Positions 26,433-33,831 are shown, counted from the stretch's first letter. The stretch is 64,000 nucleotides of DNA from Candidatus Nitrosotalea sinensis (GCF_900143675.1 NZ_FRFC01000003.1:436095-500094); one strand, 5' to 3'. Notes: generated by a model not told the origin, from the letters alone. Made by a program: numbers and translations.

Positions 26433-26738
26433 TTTCTTGTAAATTCTATATCTTAATTTTTGTAGTTTTTTCATTGTGGTATCATTTGATCATTTTTTCA
26501 AATAATGGCAAAAAATGAAACCGTGGACATTAGGGACTTGTGTCAGTGATGGTGTGTGATCGTACACGGGAAGACACATCCACGGTTCCAATAATATTTT
26601 GTTTCTGATGTATAAAAGACTCGATGAACTATGTTACTTAATTTGAAATCTTGTGTTGAGTTCAAGTTTGCATGATTATACTATATTTTTGGAAAATTAG
26701 GATCATGCTTTTATCATTTGATTACTATTTGGGGTACA
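26433..26738. other. Intergenic region holding a structured RNA candidate
   Basis: No protein gene is visible in these 306 bases. The centre holds a strong branched hairpin (26519-26587), described separately. Both flanks are AT-rich; T-rich runs after S30e (around 26458-26472) may end its transcript, and the last 100 bases carry the Dps promoter. Confidence 0.6.
26519..26587 (+). ncRNA. Structured RNA candidate with kink-turn-like loop
   Basis: A 9-bp stem (26519-26527 with 26579-26587) stacks on a 6-bp stem (TGTGTC 26539-26544 with GACACA 26573-26578), leaving an 11-base bulge on the 5' side. An apical stem (26552-26556 with 26563-26567) closes over a TGATCG loop. The internal loop has AGTGATGG opposite GGGAA, resembling the GA pairs of a kink-turn bound by L7Ae. 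GC content is higher than the flanks. Strand is assumed from the orientation of the kink-turn-like motif. A small guide RNA or a stable sRNA is possible; it does not match a standard H/ACA pocket. Confidence 0.5.
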
Positions 26739-27215
26739 ATGGAACCAAATATTGGAATCTCTGCACAAAATAGGAAAAAAATAGTGGACATTCTGGTTCG
26801 CCTGGTATCTGATGAATACCTCTTGTATACAAAAACCAGGAACTATCACTGGAATGTTACTGGGATCCAGTTCAACGATCTGCACAAGTTCTTTGAATCG
26901 CAATATGAAGAACTTGATACTGCAATAGATGATATTGCAGAAAGAATCCGGGAGATTGGCTCAAAAAGCGTTGCCACTCTTGGAGAGTTTATCAAGCATG
27001 GAAAAATCAAAGAAGAGCCTGGGAGATATCCTGATGCAAAAACCATGCTGACCAACCTGTTATACGATCATGAGTATGTCATTCGCGCTCTTCGTGCAGA
27101 TGTTGATGCCTGTACCAAGTATAATGATGCTGGCACTGCCGACTTTTTGACTGGCCTTATGGAGCAACACGAAAAGATGGCATGGATGCTACGATCATTT
27201 TTGGATGCAAGGTAA
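26739..27215 (+). CDS. dps: Dps-like ferritin (DNA protection/iron storage)
   Basis: Dps dodecamers store iron using hydrogen peroxide and protect DNA. The 158-residue protein has the shared-interface ferroxidase residues: NYHWNVTG with its His, NDLHKFFESQYEELD and AIDDIAERIREIG. No Cys-pair or basic tail specific to DNA binding is obvious. ATG 26739 is chosen; the frame also runs upstream to 26718 from a TTG. A T-rich stretch follows the stop. Confidence 0.9.
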   Translation: MEPNIGISAQNRKKIVDILVRLVSDEYLLYTKTRNYHWNVTGIQFNDLHKFFESQYEELDTAIDDIAERIREIGSKSVATLGEFIKHGKIKEEPGRYPDAKTMLTNLLYDHEYVIRALRADVDACTKYNDAGTADFLTGLMEQHEKMAWMLRSFLDAR

Positions 27216-27221
27216 TTCCAA

Positions 27222-27238
27222 AATTTCTTCTTTTTTTA
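27222..27238 (+). terminator. Oligo-T terminator candidate after dps
   Basis: A pyrimidine-rich tract with T runs (T7 at 27231-27237) begins shortly after the dps stop. Archaeal RNA polymerase often ends at such oligo-T tracts without a hairpin. Confidence 0.4.
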
Positions 27239-27323
27239 TCTCTGCTCTTGTTTTGTAGCTTACCTGAGATTGATAATATTTCAATCAAATCCATTAAATC
27301 AAAAACTGTTTTTAAATAAAAAA

Positions 27324-27440
27324 ATGCCATATACTTGTAAAGAGTGTAAATTAGAATTCTACTCTAGGGAAGGACTTGAGGTGCATGTATTGAGAAAACA
27401 CACTACGCCAATTCCAAAGGGATTGGATCATTTTTCTTAG
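27324..27440 (+). CDS. Single C2H2 zinc-finger microprotein
   Basis: The 38-residue protein MPYTCKECKLEFYSREG continues to a HVLRKH pair, giving C5, C8, H21 and H26 in the classical C-x2-C-x12-H-x4-H spacing with the conserved aromatic and Leu between. A TATA-like TTTTTAAATAAA precedes the start. Single C2H2 fingers are known in archaea and may bind nucleic acid or protein. Confidence 0.75.
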   Translation: MPYTCKECKLEFYSREGLEVHVLRKHTTPIPKGLDHFS

Positions 27441-27900
27441 ATGACCATGTACACATTATCTCTTGTATTTTTTTATCTATGGTTTATCCTATCTTAGACA
27501 TCATGGACAAATCTGTTTTCTCATACTATGCTTTTTTGTCAGCCAGTCGTATTCCTGAACAACTTTTTTTGAATGTCAATTCGTAGACTCTATGTCATTT
27601 GTTATTTTTACAGATGGTGATTGATCACGTATCTCTAATGTGTGATAGATGAAAACATTAGAGTCAGTTTGGGTTTCATCTAATGACCAACATTGACTAA
27701 AAGCAATGTCAGAATACTCTATTGATTCTTCCACCATACTACACACCACCTAACAGGCTAATGGTAAAATTACAGGATATTAGATTTGAGGAACAATGTT
27801 CTCACTAAATGGATTCAATACCATTGCATTCAAATCGTCAGAAAATTTCTAAAGTATAATTAAACTTGACAGAACCCTTTTTGGATCATATTTTTATGTA
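27441..27900. other. Long AT-rich gap without a supported gene
   Basis: No frame of convincing composition appears here on either strand. It contains one clear inverted repeat (27646-27682) and a weaker one near 27690-27713 (ACATTG with CAATGT). Low GC and absence of coding suggest decayed or regulatory sequence at the start of an accessory region. Confidence 0.5.
27646..27682. repeat. Inverted repeat, 9-bp arms
   Basis: TAGATGAAA (27646-27654) is the exact reverse complement of TTTCATCTA (27674-27682) with a 19-base spacer. It could form a hairpin in RNA or be a protein-binding site. It is not next to a start codon. Confidence 0.5.
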
Positions 27901-28029
27901 ATGAATGCACTATATTGTATGATGTCTGACTATTCTCTAACACAAAATGGGATGAGAATCCTCAATGGCATTAAAATCGCGTTCAAAACTCTAACTCTGG
28001 ATGTTGAAGAGTTGGAAAAGAAGAACTAG
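27901..28029 (+). CDS. 42-residue hypothetical microprotein
   Basis: The frame reads MNALYCMMSDYSLTQ and ends DVEELEKKN. It is mixed helical with no membrane segment. An AT-rich TATA-like stretch (around 27888-27897) precedes the ATG closely, and an internal ATG at 27919 may be the true start. No family is recognised. It lies just before a coiled-coil membrane protein gene on the same strand. Confidence 0.4.
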   Translation: MNALYCMMSDYSLTQNGMRILNGIKIAFKTLTLDVEELEKKN

Positions 28030-28077
28030 ATCATTTGAGAGTAAATCTAAATAATAGATTTCTCTGTTTTTTCTTGT

Positions 28078-28449
28078 TTGACTGAGTTTGACTTTCTAGC
28101 AGACAAATCCATTGACATAATCATTGCCGCGTCTCTTGGTATCTTCATAATGATATTGCATCGAAGGGCAGACAAGAATGTACACAAGATGATAGAAAGC
28201 CTTCATGATTACGTGACTAAAGAGCACAAGGAGGTAATATCTAAAATTCAGGAGATGCTAGAAGCTGAGAAAAAAATTGACGATGAGGTACACAGCATGG
28301 TTGAAAAACAAAAGAAACTGATGGAAGACATACATGCCATGTCTGTTGCAGAACAACACATAGACCAAAGTGTACATGACATGATATCAGAGCAGCAGAA
28401 ATTGATAAAAGAACTACACGATGTATCTACTAGAAACAATAAATCCTGA
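28078..28449 (+). CDS. Membrane-anchored coiled-coil protein with internal repeats
   Basis: The 123-residue protein starts at TTG with a short polar segment and one membrane helix (IIIAASLGIFIMIL, about residues 13-27), followed by about 95 residues of amphipathic helix. That helix contains a repeated unit: VHKMIESLHD, EVHSMVEKQKKLMEDIHAM and SVHDMISEQQKLIKELHDV, about 28-30 residues apart in the last two. Histidines recur at fixed positions. Function is unknown; an oligomerising cytoplasmic or surface stalk is likely. Confidence 0.65.
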   Translation: MTEFDFLADKSIDIIIAASLGIFIMILHRRADKNVHKMIESLHDYVTKEHKEVISKIQEMLEAEKKIDDEVHSMVEKQKKLMEDIHAMSVAEQHIDQSVHDMISEQQKLIKELHDVSTRNNKS

Positions 28450-28659
28450 TTTTTGATGTATTGCTTTTCAAATGCAGATGTATGCTATTGTAATTTCGAC
28501 TTGTTGTAGGTCTACATTGTATACGTGGATACTCATATGAGATCATGCCAAATGGATTCAATCAGAGTATTATCGATTAGACTGGAAAATACATTGATCA
28601 GCCTGATATGTGTTGACATCGTACTTGTAAACATGTTGCAAATTAATCAACGCACTTTG

Positions 28660-28944
28660 ATGGAAAATGCAAATCAAGATCTGGTACATAAAGCACTAGT
28701 CGGTTTGACAATAGAACAGGTTCTTCTTAAAATTGGCAAGCCCATTTACGACAAGGCTGCATCTGTGTTAAATGAAAAATATCAATGCTACATATTTGAC
28801 TGCTATGATAATCCACAATATCTTAGTACAGTACTTGAGGAATTGTTTGGTGATGCACATCATGTTGTTGTAAAAGAGATCAAAAAAGAACTGATGATAT
28901 TTTCTCACAAATATCGGATATCTCAATTCGTGGAAGCAATCTAG
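28660..28944 (+). CDS. Hypothetical protein of about 94 residues
   Basis: From ATG 28660 the protein reads MENANQDLVHKALVGLTIEQ and contains YQCYIFDCYDNPQYLSTVLEELFG, with two cysteines and an acidic helical middle. The frame is open upstream to 28525, with possible starts there or at 28633, but the upstream part is less conserved in character (hydrophobic and irregular). The pattern resembles small thaumarchaeal proteins of unknown role; I cannot name a family. Confidence 0.6.
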   Translation: MENANQDLVHKALVGLTIEQVLLKIGKPIYDKAASVLNEKYQCYIFDCYDNPQYLSTVLEELFGDAHHVVVKEIKKELMIFSHKYRISQFVEAI

Positions 28945-28995
28945 TCTACATTGGCTAAATTGTTGAAATATTCAGCATGCTGCTCTGGTAGTAGA

Positions 28996-29382
28996 TTATT
29001 TTGTATTCTTGAAATGATTGTTTATGAGAATTGCTATTTTTGTAGCAAATGAGATTGGGCTAATTTTCTTGGTACTGGTAGTGATGATGACATTTTCATC
29101 ATATGGGAAGCTAAACATTATGAAATCGTCTTTGATTGAATGGTGGTATCTTATGGGACCATACAAATCATCAAATTTTTTCCCCATTGAAATATCAAAA
29201 GTACATTCCATGTAATGGGAATCATTACACTTGTCAAGGTCTGGTTGAGCAAATCCGCGACGACTCTCGCTATGAATCAATCTTCGTTTTTTGTCCAATA
29301 TTGCAACAGAGCGCACATTTCTATCTGCATTCATGATGGACCTGCATACGCGGTCTAATTTTACAATTTTTGCAATGGTCAT
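28996..29382 (-). CDS. Hypothetical protein (DUF6659-like)
   Basis: The 128-residue protein has an N-terminal helix with CRSIMNADRNVRSVAILDKKRRLIHS, a middle FDISMGKKFDDLYGPIRYHHSI and a final hydrophobic IIMFSFPYDE-like strand region. This looks like the small alpha/beta family often labelled DUF6659 in ammonia-oxidising archaea, possibly of profilin or roadblock type. The assignment is by pattern memory only. It stands convergent to the preceding gene. Confidence 0.55.
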   Translation of the reverse strand: MTIAKIVKLDRVCRSIMNADRNVRSVAILDKKRRLIHSESRRGFAQPDLDKCNDSHYMECTFDISMGKKFDDLYGPIRYHHSIKDDFIMFSFPYDENVIITTSTKKISPISFATKIAILINNHFKNTK

Positions 29383-29530
29383 TGATCAACAATATTCTAA
29401 AGCCATCAATAAAAAGCCGATCATTTGAAAAACAAATTTTATTCTGTCTGATTATTCGGTTTATCTTGAATCACGTACATGTGTAAAATGGTACACCACA
29501 TTCATTAGGGATCAAGTGCTCAAAATTGTC

Positions 29531-29743
29531 ATGTCGTCTATTGGAATAACTAATGAACTTGTTACAAGAATATGCGCAATTACTGCCATCTTTTCTGTTA
29601 TCTCTTTTGTTATTGTATGGAAGAACGTGGGTGTACCTGGGCGATTAGAGATGGCTATCCCGCCATTTTTTGTCCTTTTTGGGGTTGTGATACTGATTAG
29701 TGTTCTATATTGTCTCAAAAAGTACCATGTTTCAAACAAGTAA
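29531..29743 (+). CDS. Two-helix small membrane protein (copy 1)
   Basis: The 70-residue protein starts MSSIGITNELVTRICAITAI and has two membrane helices (about residues 12-31 and 43-62) with a positively charged end LKKYHVSNK. It is clearly related to the protein at 30582-30806: VTRICAITAIFSV against VVRICIITAVFSV, and FGVVILISVLY against FGVVILVNVLY. GTG 29516 is an alternative start. Function is unknown. Confidence 0.6.
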   Translation: MSSIGITNELVTRICAITAIFSVISFVIVWKNVGVPGRLEMAIPPFFVLFGVVILISVLYCLKKYHVSNK

Positions 29744-29824
29744 CACATGATTACAAAATTAGATCAAAATACCAGTAAAAATTAATCATAGAGATATTCA
29801 TTCCCTGCAGTATTTCATTTTCTT

Positions 29825-30493
29825 GTGAGAAAGATACTTGCAATGGCCGTATTGCTGTCAGTCGCATGTACATCTGCATATGCAACATCCTTGGCTACAT
29901 TGTATCTGAACCCTATTGGTAATGAAATAACAGAAGGTGATAATGTAACTTTCACTGGAAGGTTTGTCACTACAGATGGTAGCTCAATTGCTAATCGTAC
30001 TATATTCATCCTAGATGATACAGCATATGTGAGACCAGACATTATTCTGGCTGTTACAACTACTAATCCTGATGGCCAGTTCTCAACATCCTGGATTGCT
30101 GTTCCAAAAGATAATGGAAGCCCATTTCATTTCTATGCTAAATTCATTGGAGGTAACACATTTGGGTATGCTAGAAGTGAGTCTTATGAATCTACTTTGG
30201 AAAAATCTGGTACCACATCAGATATGATTCCTCCAAAAACAATACCTGCATGGTTCAAAAATATATCACAAATGTGGAGTGTCGGAAAGGTTAGGAATGT
30301 AGATTATGCATTTAGCATCCAAAACATGGTTGATTACGGTATGATCAAGACAACATCTTCTTCTGGTAATGAATTGAAAATTCCTACATGGTTAAAGCAT
30401 CCTGCAATGGAATTGTATAGTGGCCAGATCTCAGATGATGATTATGTCAAGATTTTGGGATATCTTTTGGATAAAGGACTAATCAAATTATAA
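29825..30493 (+). CDS. Secreted protein with Ig-like domain and two C-terminal helical motifs
   Basis: A GTG start gives a signal peptide (MRKILAMAVLLSVACTSAYA). The following region (residues 25-110) is beta-rich and Ig-like (NEITEGDNVTFTGRFVTTDG, NPDGQFSTSW). Two helical motifs end the protein: IPAWFKNISQMWSVGKVRNVD and IPTWLKHPAMELYSGQISDD-type segments, each followed by a Tyr-Leu-x-x-Gly-x-Ile pattern, as in many thaumarchaeal secreted proteins. It sits between the two related small membrane proteins. Confidence 0.75.
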   Translation: MRKILAMAVLLSVACTSAYATSLATLYLNPIGNEITEGDNVTFTGRFVTTDGSSIANRTIFILDDTAYVRPDIILAVTTTNPDGQFSTSWIAVPKDNGSPFHFYAKFIGGNTFGYARSESYESTLEKSGTTSDMIPPKTIPAWFKNISQMWSVGKVRNVDYAFSIQNMVDYGMIKTTSSSGNELKIPTWLKHPAMELYSGQISDDDYVKILGYLLDKGLIKL

Positions 30494-30581
30494 TTCTTGA
30501 AACTCAATGATAACTAACAGATTATTTTAATTCAGAACGCTTGTGAAAAAATAACAACTAGCTATATTCATTAATCTTATT

Positions 30582-30806
30582 TTGTCTAGTTTATTCATGT
30601 TTAATTTAGTAACAGACATAGTCGTCAGAATCTGTATTATTACTGCGGTATTTTCAGTACTTTCGTATTATTTGATACGAAAATATGCTACAACACAGAG
30701 CAAGTTGCAAATGCGTATATCGCTGCTTTTTGTTGTTTTTGGGGTTGTAATACTGGTCAATGTTCTATATGTACTAGAAAGATATCATGTCATGACCACA
30801 GCCTAA
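30582..30806 (+). CDS. Two-helix small membrane protein (copy 2)
   Basis: The 74-residue protein from TTG 30582 (ATG 30597 is an alternative) is a paralogue of the protein at 29531-29743, sharing the two helices and the LYVLERYHV end. The TTG start reproduces the MSS beginning of copy 1. The pair flanks a secreted protein on the same strand, so a small envelope module is plausible. Confidence 0.6.
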   Translation: MSSLFMFNLVTDIVVRICIITAVFSVLSYYLIRKYATTQSKLQMRISLLFVVFGVVILVNVLYVLERYHVMTTA

Positions 30807-30964
30807 AGAAAAATGATTCCGTCTTGATTCATGGCTATCAAATGTACCATAACTACCTACGACCTCATATGGGGCTAAACGGAAAAACTCCTGCCGAAGC
30901 GTGCGGTATCACAATTCAAGGTGATAACAAGTGGATGACGTTGATACAGAGGGCTAGTTTATGA
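30806..30964 (+). pseudogene. Remnant of a DDE transposase C-terminus
   Basis: The frame ending at the TGA 30962-30964 encodes GYQMYHNYLRPHMGLNGKTP, then AEACGI and NKWMTLIQRAS. This is the C-terminal signature of integrase-core (DDE) transposases of the IS6/IS240 type. Only about 50 residues remain; no start, catalytic triad or terminal inverted repeat can be seen. It marks an old insertion event in this region. Confidence 0.75.
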
Positions 30965-31083
30965 TTGATCTTGAAACACAAATTCTGATATATCTTGGAT
31001 TGGGATTTGCTTGTTTTTTTGCTGGCTATTATTATCATGCTGATTCAGTTTTGAGAAAGAGAGGATCTAATGCCACTAGCTAA
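30961..31083 (+). CDS. 40-residue single-helix membrane microprotein
   Basis: The frame reads MIDLETQILIYLGLGFACFF and ends with a polar, basic tail (VLRKRGSNATS). A single membrane helix is clear. It overlaps the transposase remnant by 4 bases and the convergent gene at 31045 at its 3' end. It could be a real microprotein or a by-product of the decayed element. Confidence 0.35.
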   Translation: MIDLETQILIYLGLGFACFFAGYYYHADSVLRKRGSNATS

Positions 31084-31293
31084 AATTACTGACCCTATTG
31101 CAATAACCACCGCAATAACACCAATAACCAAAAATGTATTTGGATCAGATAATGCAGTATATGATCTTGCAGTTACTTGTGTTGCATTGGTAGGATTTGA
31201 CAAAACACCATTTTCACCATACCACATACGCAACCAAGCTAAAGCTCCTATTGCTAGAATGATTGAACCGATGATGATTCGTTTAGTTCCCAT
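31045..31293 (-). CDS. Small two-helix membrane protein
   Basis: The 82-residue protein starts MGTKRIIIGSIILAIGALAW and has a second membrane helix (FLVIGVIAVVIAIGSVILA) near the C-terminus, with a polar Asn/Thr-rich loop between that should face outside. Its start overlaps the stop of the gene at 31293-31442 (TAATG), so the two form an operon transcribed away from radA. Function is unknown. Confidence 0.55.
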   Translation of the reverse strand: MGTKRIIIGSIILAIGALAWLRMWYGENGVLSNPTNATQVTARSYTALSDPNTFLVIGVIAVVIAIGSVILASGIRSSLSQN

Positions 31294-31442
31294 TATTCGT
31301 TCAATCCATTACCATGTCTTAAGTCAGCTTCAAAATGCTTTTTATCCACAAACCCGTATGATTTGCAGTTCCAAACGCCCTCAATTTTTTGAGGGTCGCC
31401 TCGTTTTCCATGAGCCGAGCCTTTACACAGAGAATAATTCAA
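31293..31442 (-). CDS. 49-residue basic protein with Cys/His pattern
   Basis: From TTG 31442 the protein reads MNYSLCKGSAHGKRGDPQKI and continues EGVWNCKSYGFVDKKHFEADLRHG. Two cysteines and several histidines could bind a metal. The frame is open upstream to 31508 but that part runs over the radA promoter; a TATA element (31478-31490) lies about 35 bases before this TTG. The stop is coupled to the next gene. I do not recognise the family. Confidence 0.5.
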   Translation of the reverse strand: MNYSLCKGSAHGKRGDPQKIEGVWNCKSYGFVDKKHFEADLRHGNGLNE

Positions 31443-31477
31443 CTCATGTGCCGTTAATTGTACAGAACCGCTGACCG

Positions 31478-31490
31478 ATATATTTATAAG
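31478..31490. promoter_or_regulatory. Bidirectional TATA-like element between radA and the small operon
   Basis: The sequence ATATATTTATAAG reads as a TATA box on both strands. On the plus strand it ends 26 bases before the radA ATG; on the minus strand it lies about 35 bases before the TTG at 31442. One element may thus serve both directions. Confidence 0.5.
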
Positions 31491-31498
31491 GTACTGGT

Positions 31499-31513
31499 AC
31501 CGTACCATACGGT
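31499..31513. promoter_or_regulatory. Inverted repeat just before the radA start
   Basis: ACCGTA-CCA-TACGGT is a perfect inverted repeat, ending 3 bases before the radA ATG; a second palindrome GGTACC (31496-31501) overlaps it. Placed downstream of the TATA box, it is positioned as a repressor operator or an RNA hairpin over the start. Confidence 0.45.
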
Positions 31514-31516
31514 AAG

Positions 31517-32515
31517 ATGGACGAATTAAGATTAGATAGTCTAGATGGGGTAGGCCCAGTAACTTCCAAGAAGCTAAGTGATGCAGGGGTTCATAACATA
31601 TTGGATCTTGTTGTAAGAGGACCTGTTGACATATCAGAGATAACTGGTATGGAACTAGAGTCTGCTGTTAGTCTGGTAAACAAGGCAAGACAGCAACTTA
31701 TCGATAATGGTCAAATTGCAAAAGAGTTTGTTTCTGCAACTGAAATTTACAAACGAAGACAAGACATTGGCAAAATAAGTACAGGAACCAATTCACTTGA
31801 TACACTATTTGATGGTGGAATAGAGACTCAGGCAGTAACTGAGGTTTATGGTGAATTCGGTGCTGGCAAGACACAGCTTTGTCACACATTATGTGTCATG
31901 GTTCAAAAACCAAAAGAAGAAGGTGGACTAGATGGTGGAGTCTTGTACATTGATACAGAACACACATTCAGACCAGAAAGAATTGTATCAATTGCAAAAG
32001 CAAAAGGTCTTGATCCAGAAAAGACACTTGATAGAATCATGGTAGCAAGAGCATACAATAGTGCTCACCAGGAACTTATCTTGCAAGAAGCAGGACCTGT
32101 AATTGAAGAAAACAAGATCAAGCTAATTCTTGTAGATTCCGCAGTAGGTCTATTCAGATCAGAGTTTCTCGGAAGAGGTACTCTCTCTGTAAGACAGCAA
32201 AGACTAAACAAGTTCATGCACTTGCTTTCAAGAACTGCAGAAACATACAACATTGCTGCAATAGCTACCAACCAAGTTCAATCATCTCCTGACCAGTTCT
32301 TTGGAGATCCAACAAAGCCTGTTGGAGGAAACGTTGTAGCACACGCATCAACATATCGTGTCTATCTTAAAAAATCTGGCAAGAAGAGAATTGCCAGAAT
32401 GGTTGATAGTCCTCATCATCCAGAACAAGAGGCCATCTACATGCTAACAGAAGGCGGTGTAGCAGACCCAGAGGATGAGACCAAGAAGAAAAAGAAAGAA
32501 GAGCCTGAAGAATAG
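31517..32515 (+). CDS. radA: DNA repair and recombination protein RadA
   Basis: RadA is the archaeal RecA/Rad51 strand-exchange protein. The 332-residue sequence has the N-terminal helix-hairpin-helix domain (LDGVGPVTSKKLSDAGVHNI), Walker A GEFGAGKTQ, Walker B LILVDSAVG, the L2 region (ATNQVQSSPDQFFGDP) and a lysine-rich C-terminus. No intein is present. Its promoter is shared with a divergent small operon and it is followed by a hairpin-T-run terminator. Confidence 0.97.
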   Translation: MDELRLDSLDGVGPVTSKKLSDAGVHNILDLVVRGPVDISEITGMELESAVSLVNKARQQLIDNGQIAKEFVSATEIYKRRQDIGKISTGTNSLDTLFDGGIETQAVTEVYGEFGAGKTQLCHTLCVMVQKPKEEGGLDGGVLYIDTEHTFRPERIVSIAKAKGLDPEKTLDRIMVARAYNSAHQELILQEAGPVIEENKIKLILVDSAVGLFRSEFLGRGTLSVRQQRLNKFMHLLSRTAETYNIAAIATNQVQSSPDQFFGDPTKPVGGNVVAHASTYRVYLKKSGKKRIARMVDSPHHPEQEAIYMLTEGGVADPEDETKKKKKEEPEE

Positions 32516-32535
32516 GCTATTCATTTCTCCCCCGA

Positions 32536-32572
32536 AGGTGGAAGCAACGTCTTCCATCTAGTACAGTTTTTT
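32536..32572 (+). terminator. Hairpin plus T-run after radA
   Basis: AGGTGGAAG (32536-32544) pairs with CTTCCATCT (32551-32559) through nine positions, one of them G-T, over a 6-base loop, and a T6 run follows at 32567-32572. This looks like an intrinsic terminator for radA. Confidence 0.55.
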
Positions 32573-32621
32573 CCTTACCCAGTAAGTGTTAAATTATGGT
32601 CATCTCAAGTCTTAACGATTA

Positions 32622-32924
32622 ATGACTACTAAGAAACCAAAGGGTCGTTCACACGGCTTTATGCACAAGTCACGATCTGTAATGACCAAGGATAAGGTCA
32701 GAGGCGTCTCTTTCTTACTGAGAGAGTATGCTGTAGGAGATAAAGTTCTGGTAATCATAGATCCTTCACAACACAAGGCCCTTCCGCACAGACGTTATCA
32801 TGGAAAGGTTGGAACTATCACTACTGTTGGTAGAAGAACCGTAAAACTTGCAGTTAATCTTGGTGACAAGTCAAAAACCTTAATCACTAGGTTAGACCAT
32901 ATCAAACCATTTGGTGTTGCATAG
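32622..32924 (+). CDS. rpl21e: Large-subunit ribosomal protein L21e
   Basis: The 100-residue basic protein (KPKGRSHGFMHKSRSVMTKD, then VLVIIDPSQHKALPHRRYHG and VGTITTVGRRTVKL) matches L21e. It begins a conserved archaeal run: rpl21e, rpoF, DUF655, ksgA, HemK-like methyltransferase. The next gene starts directly after its stop. Confidence 0.95.
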   Translation: MTTKKPKGRSHGFMHKSRSVMTKDKVRGVSFLLREYAVGDKVLVIIDPSQHKALPHRRYHGKVGTITTVGRRTVKLAVNLGDKSKTLITRLDHIKPFGVA

Positions 32925-33251
32925 ATGGAAGAAGTAAAGAAGAAACAAGCCATTTCAATCCCAGAGGTAAAAGAGATTATGGAAAAAGTTGACACTGAAT
33001 CAATGGACCAAATCCAAAGATGGACATATGATTATGTTACCAAGTTTTCAAAAATTGATGCCAAGGCTGCCAAGAAACTAAAACAGCAGCTTGTAAAAGA
33101 CTGTGGCATACTAGAAGAAGAAGCAGTAGAAATTGTAAATAATCTCCCAAGTACTGAAGCTGAATTGCGAGCATTTACTTTTGGCTGGAAGAAACTAATT
33201 CTTGCTGAAACGCTCGACAAAATGCTAAAGATAATCAAGGAGAACTCTTAA
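32925..33251 (+). CDS. rpoF: RNA polymerase subunit F (Rpb4 homologue)
   Basis: RpoF pairs with RpoE to make the stalk of archaeal RNA polymerase. The 108-residue, mostly helical protein shows ISIPEVKEIMEK at the start, TYDYVTKFSKIDAKAAKKL and the HRDC-like EEEAVEIVNNLPSTEAELR. Placement between L21e and DUF655 is the standard archaeal order. Confidence 0.93.
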   Translation: MEEVKKKQAISIPEVKEIMEKVDTESMDQIQRWTYDYVTKFSKIDAKAAKKLKQQLVKDCGILEEEAVEIVNNLPSTEAELRAFTFGWKKLILAETLDKMLKIIKENS

Positions 33252-33270
33252 GTTTAGGAGTACGGTTTTC

Positions 33271-33831
33271 TTGGAACACCCCCAAACTAGAAAGTATGAA
33301 GAATACGCATACGTATTAGATTTTGTAACAAGAGGAAAATCAACAACTGTTCGAGGACGCGACGGAATAATTGTCACAGCAATAGGAGAAGAAAGACTTA
33401 CAATATTGGAATTACTCGCAATGCCAAACTCTACATTTGAGATTGGAGAACGTGTATACATTGGAAAGGAAGGAAGAACAAAAATTCTCTCAGTCCTTGG
33501 AAGGCTAGAACATGAACAGATATCATCATCTGCACAGAGTGAACTAAATTCTGTTGTAGAGAAAATTGTAATTCAAAATGAAAAACGATTTGTAGATTAT
33601 CTCAACAACGCACAACCTCTCACTCCGAGAATCCATGCACTTGAGTTAATCCCTGGCATTGGCAAGACCTACATGAAGACAATGCTTGAAGAGCGAGAAA
33701 AGAAAAAATTTACTGACTTTAAGGACCTCCAAGAACGCGTTGGACTAAAAGAGCCCGCAAAACAAATTGCAAAGAGAATCATCGAAGAAATTACAGGTGA
33801 AACAAGGATGAGTCTCTTTGTTAGAAAATGA
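33271..33831 (+). CDS. DUF655 family RNA/DNA-binding protein
   Basis: The 186-residue protein has an N-terminal OB-like part (EYAYVLDFVTRGKSTTVRGR, FEIGERVYIGKEGRTKI) and a helix-hairpin-helix region (HALELIPGIGKTYMKTMLEER). It belongs to DUF655, linked by context to rRNA processing and transcription; the exact role is unknown. It starts at TTG 33271 and its stop overlaps ksgA by 4 bases. Confidence 0.9.
   Translation: MEHPQTRKYEEYAYVLDFVTRGKSTTVRGRDGIIVTAIGEERLTILELLAMPNSTFEIGERVYIGKEGRTKILSVLGRLEHEQISSSAQSELNSVVEKIVIQNEKRFVDYLNNAQPLTPRIHALELIPGIGKTYMKTMLEEREKKKFTDFKDLQERVGLKEPAKQIAKRIIEEITGETRMSLFVRK

Noticed and set aside
27690-27713. Hairpin ACATTG/CAATGT
   Set aside because: Only 6 bp and AT-rich; expected by chance in a gap of this length.
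31517-32515. Intein in RadA
   Set aside because: The coding sequence is continuous with normal 332-residue length and intact Walker motifs.
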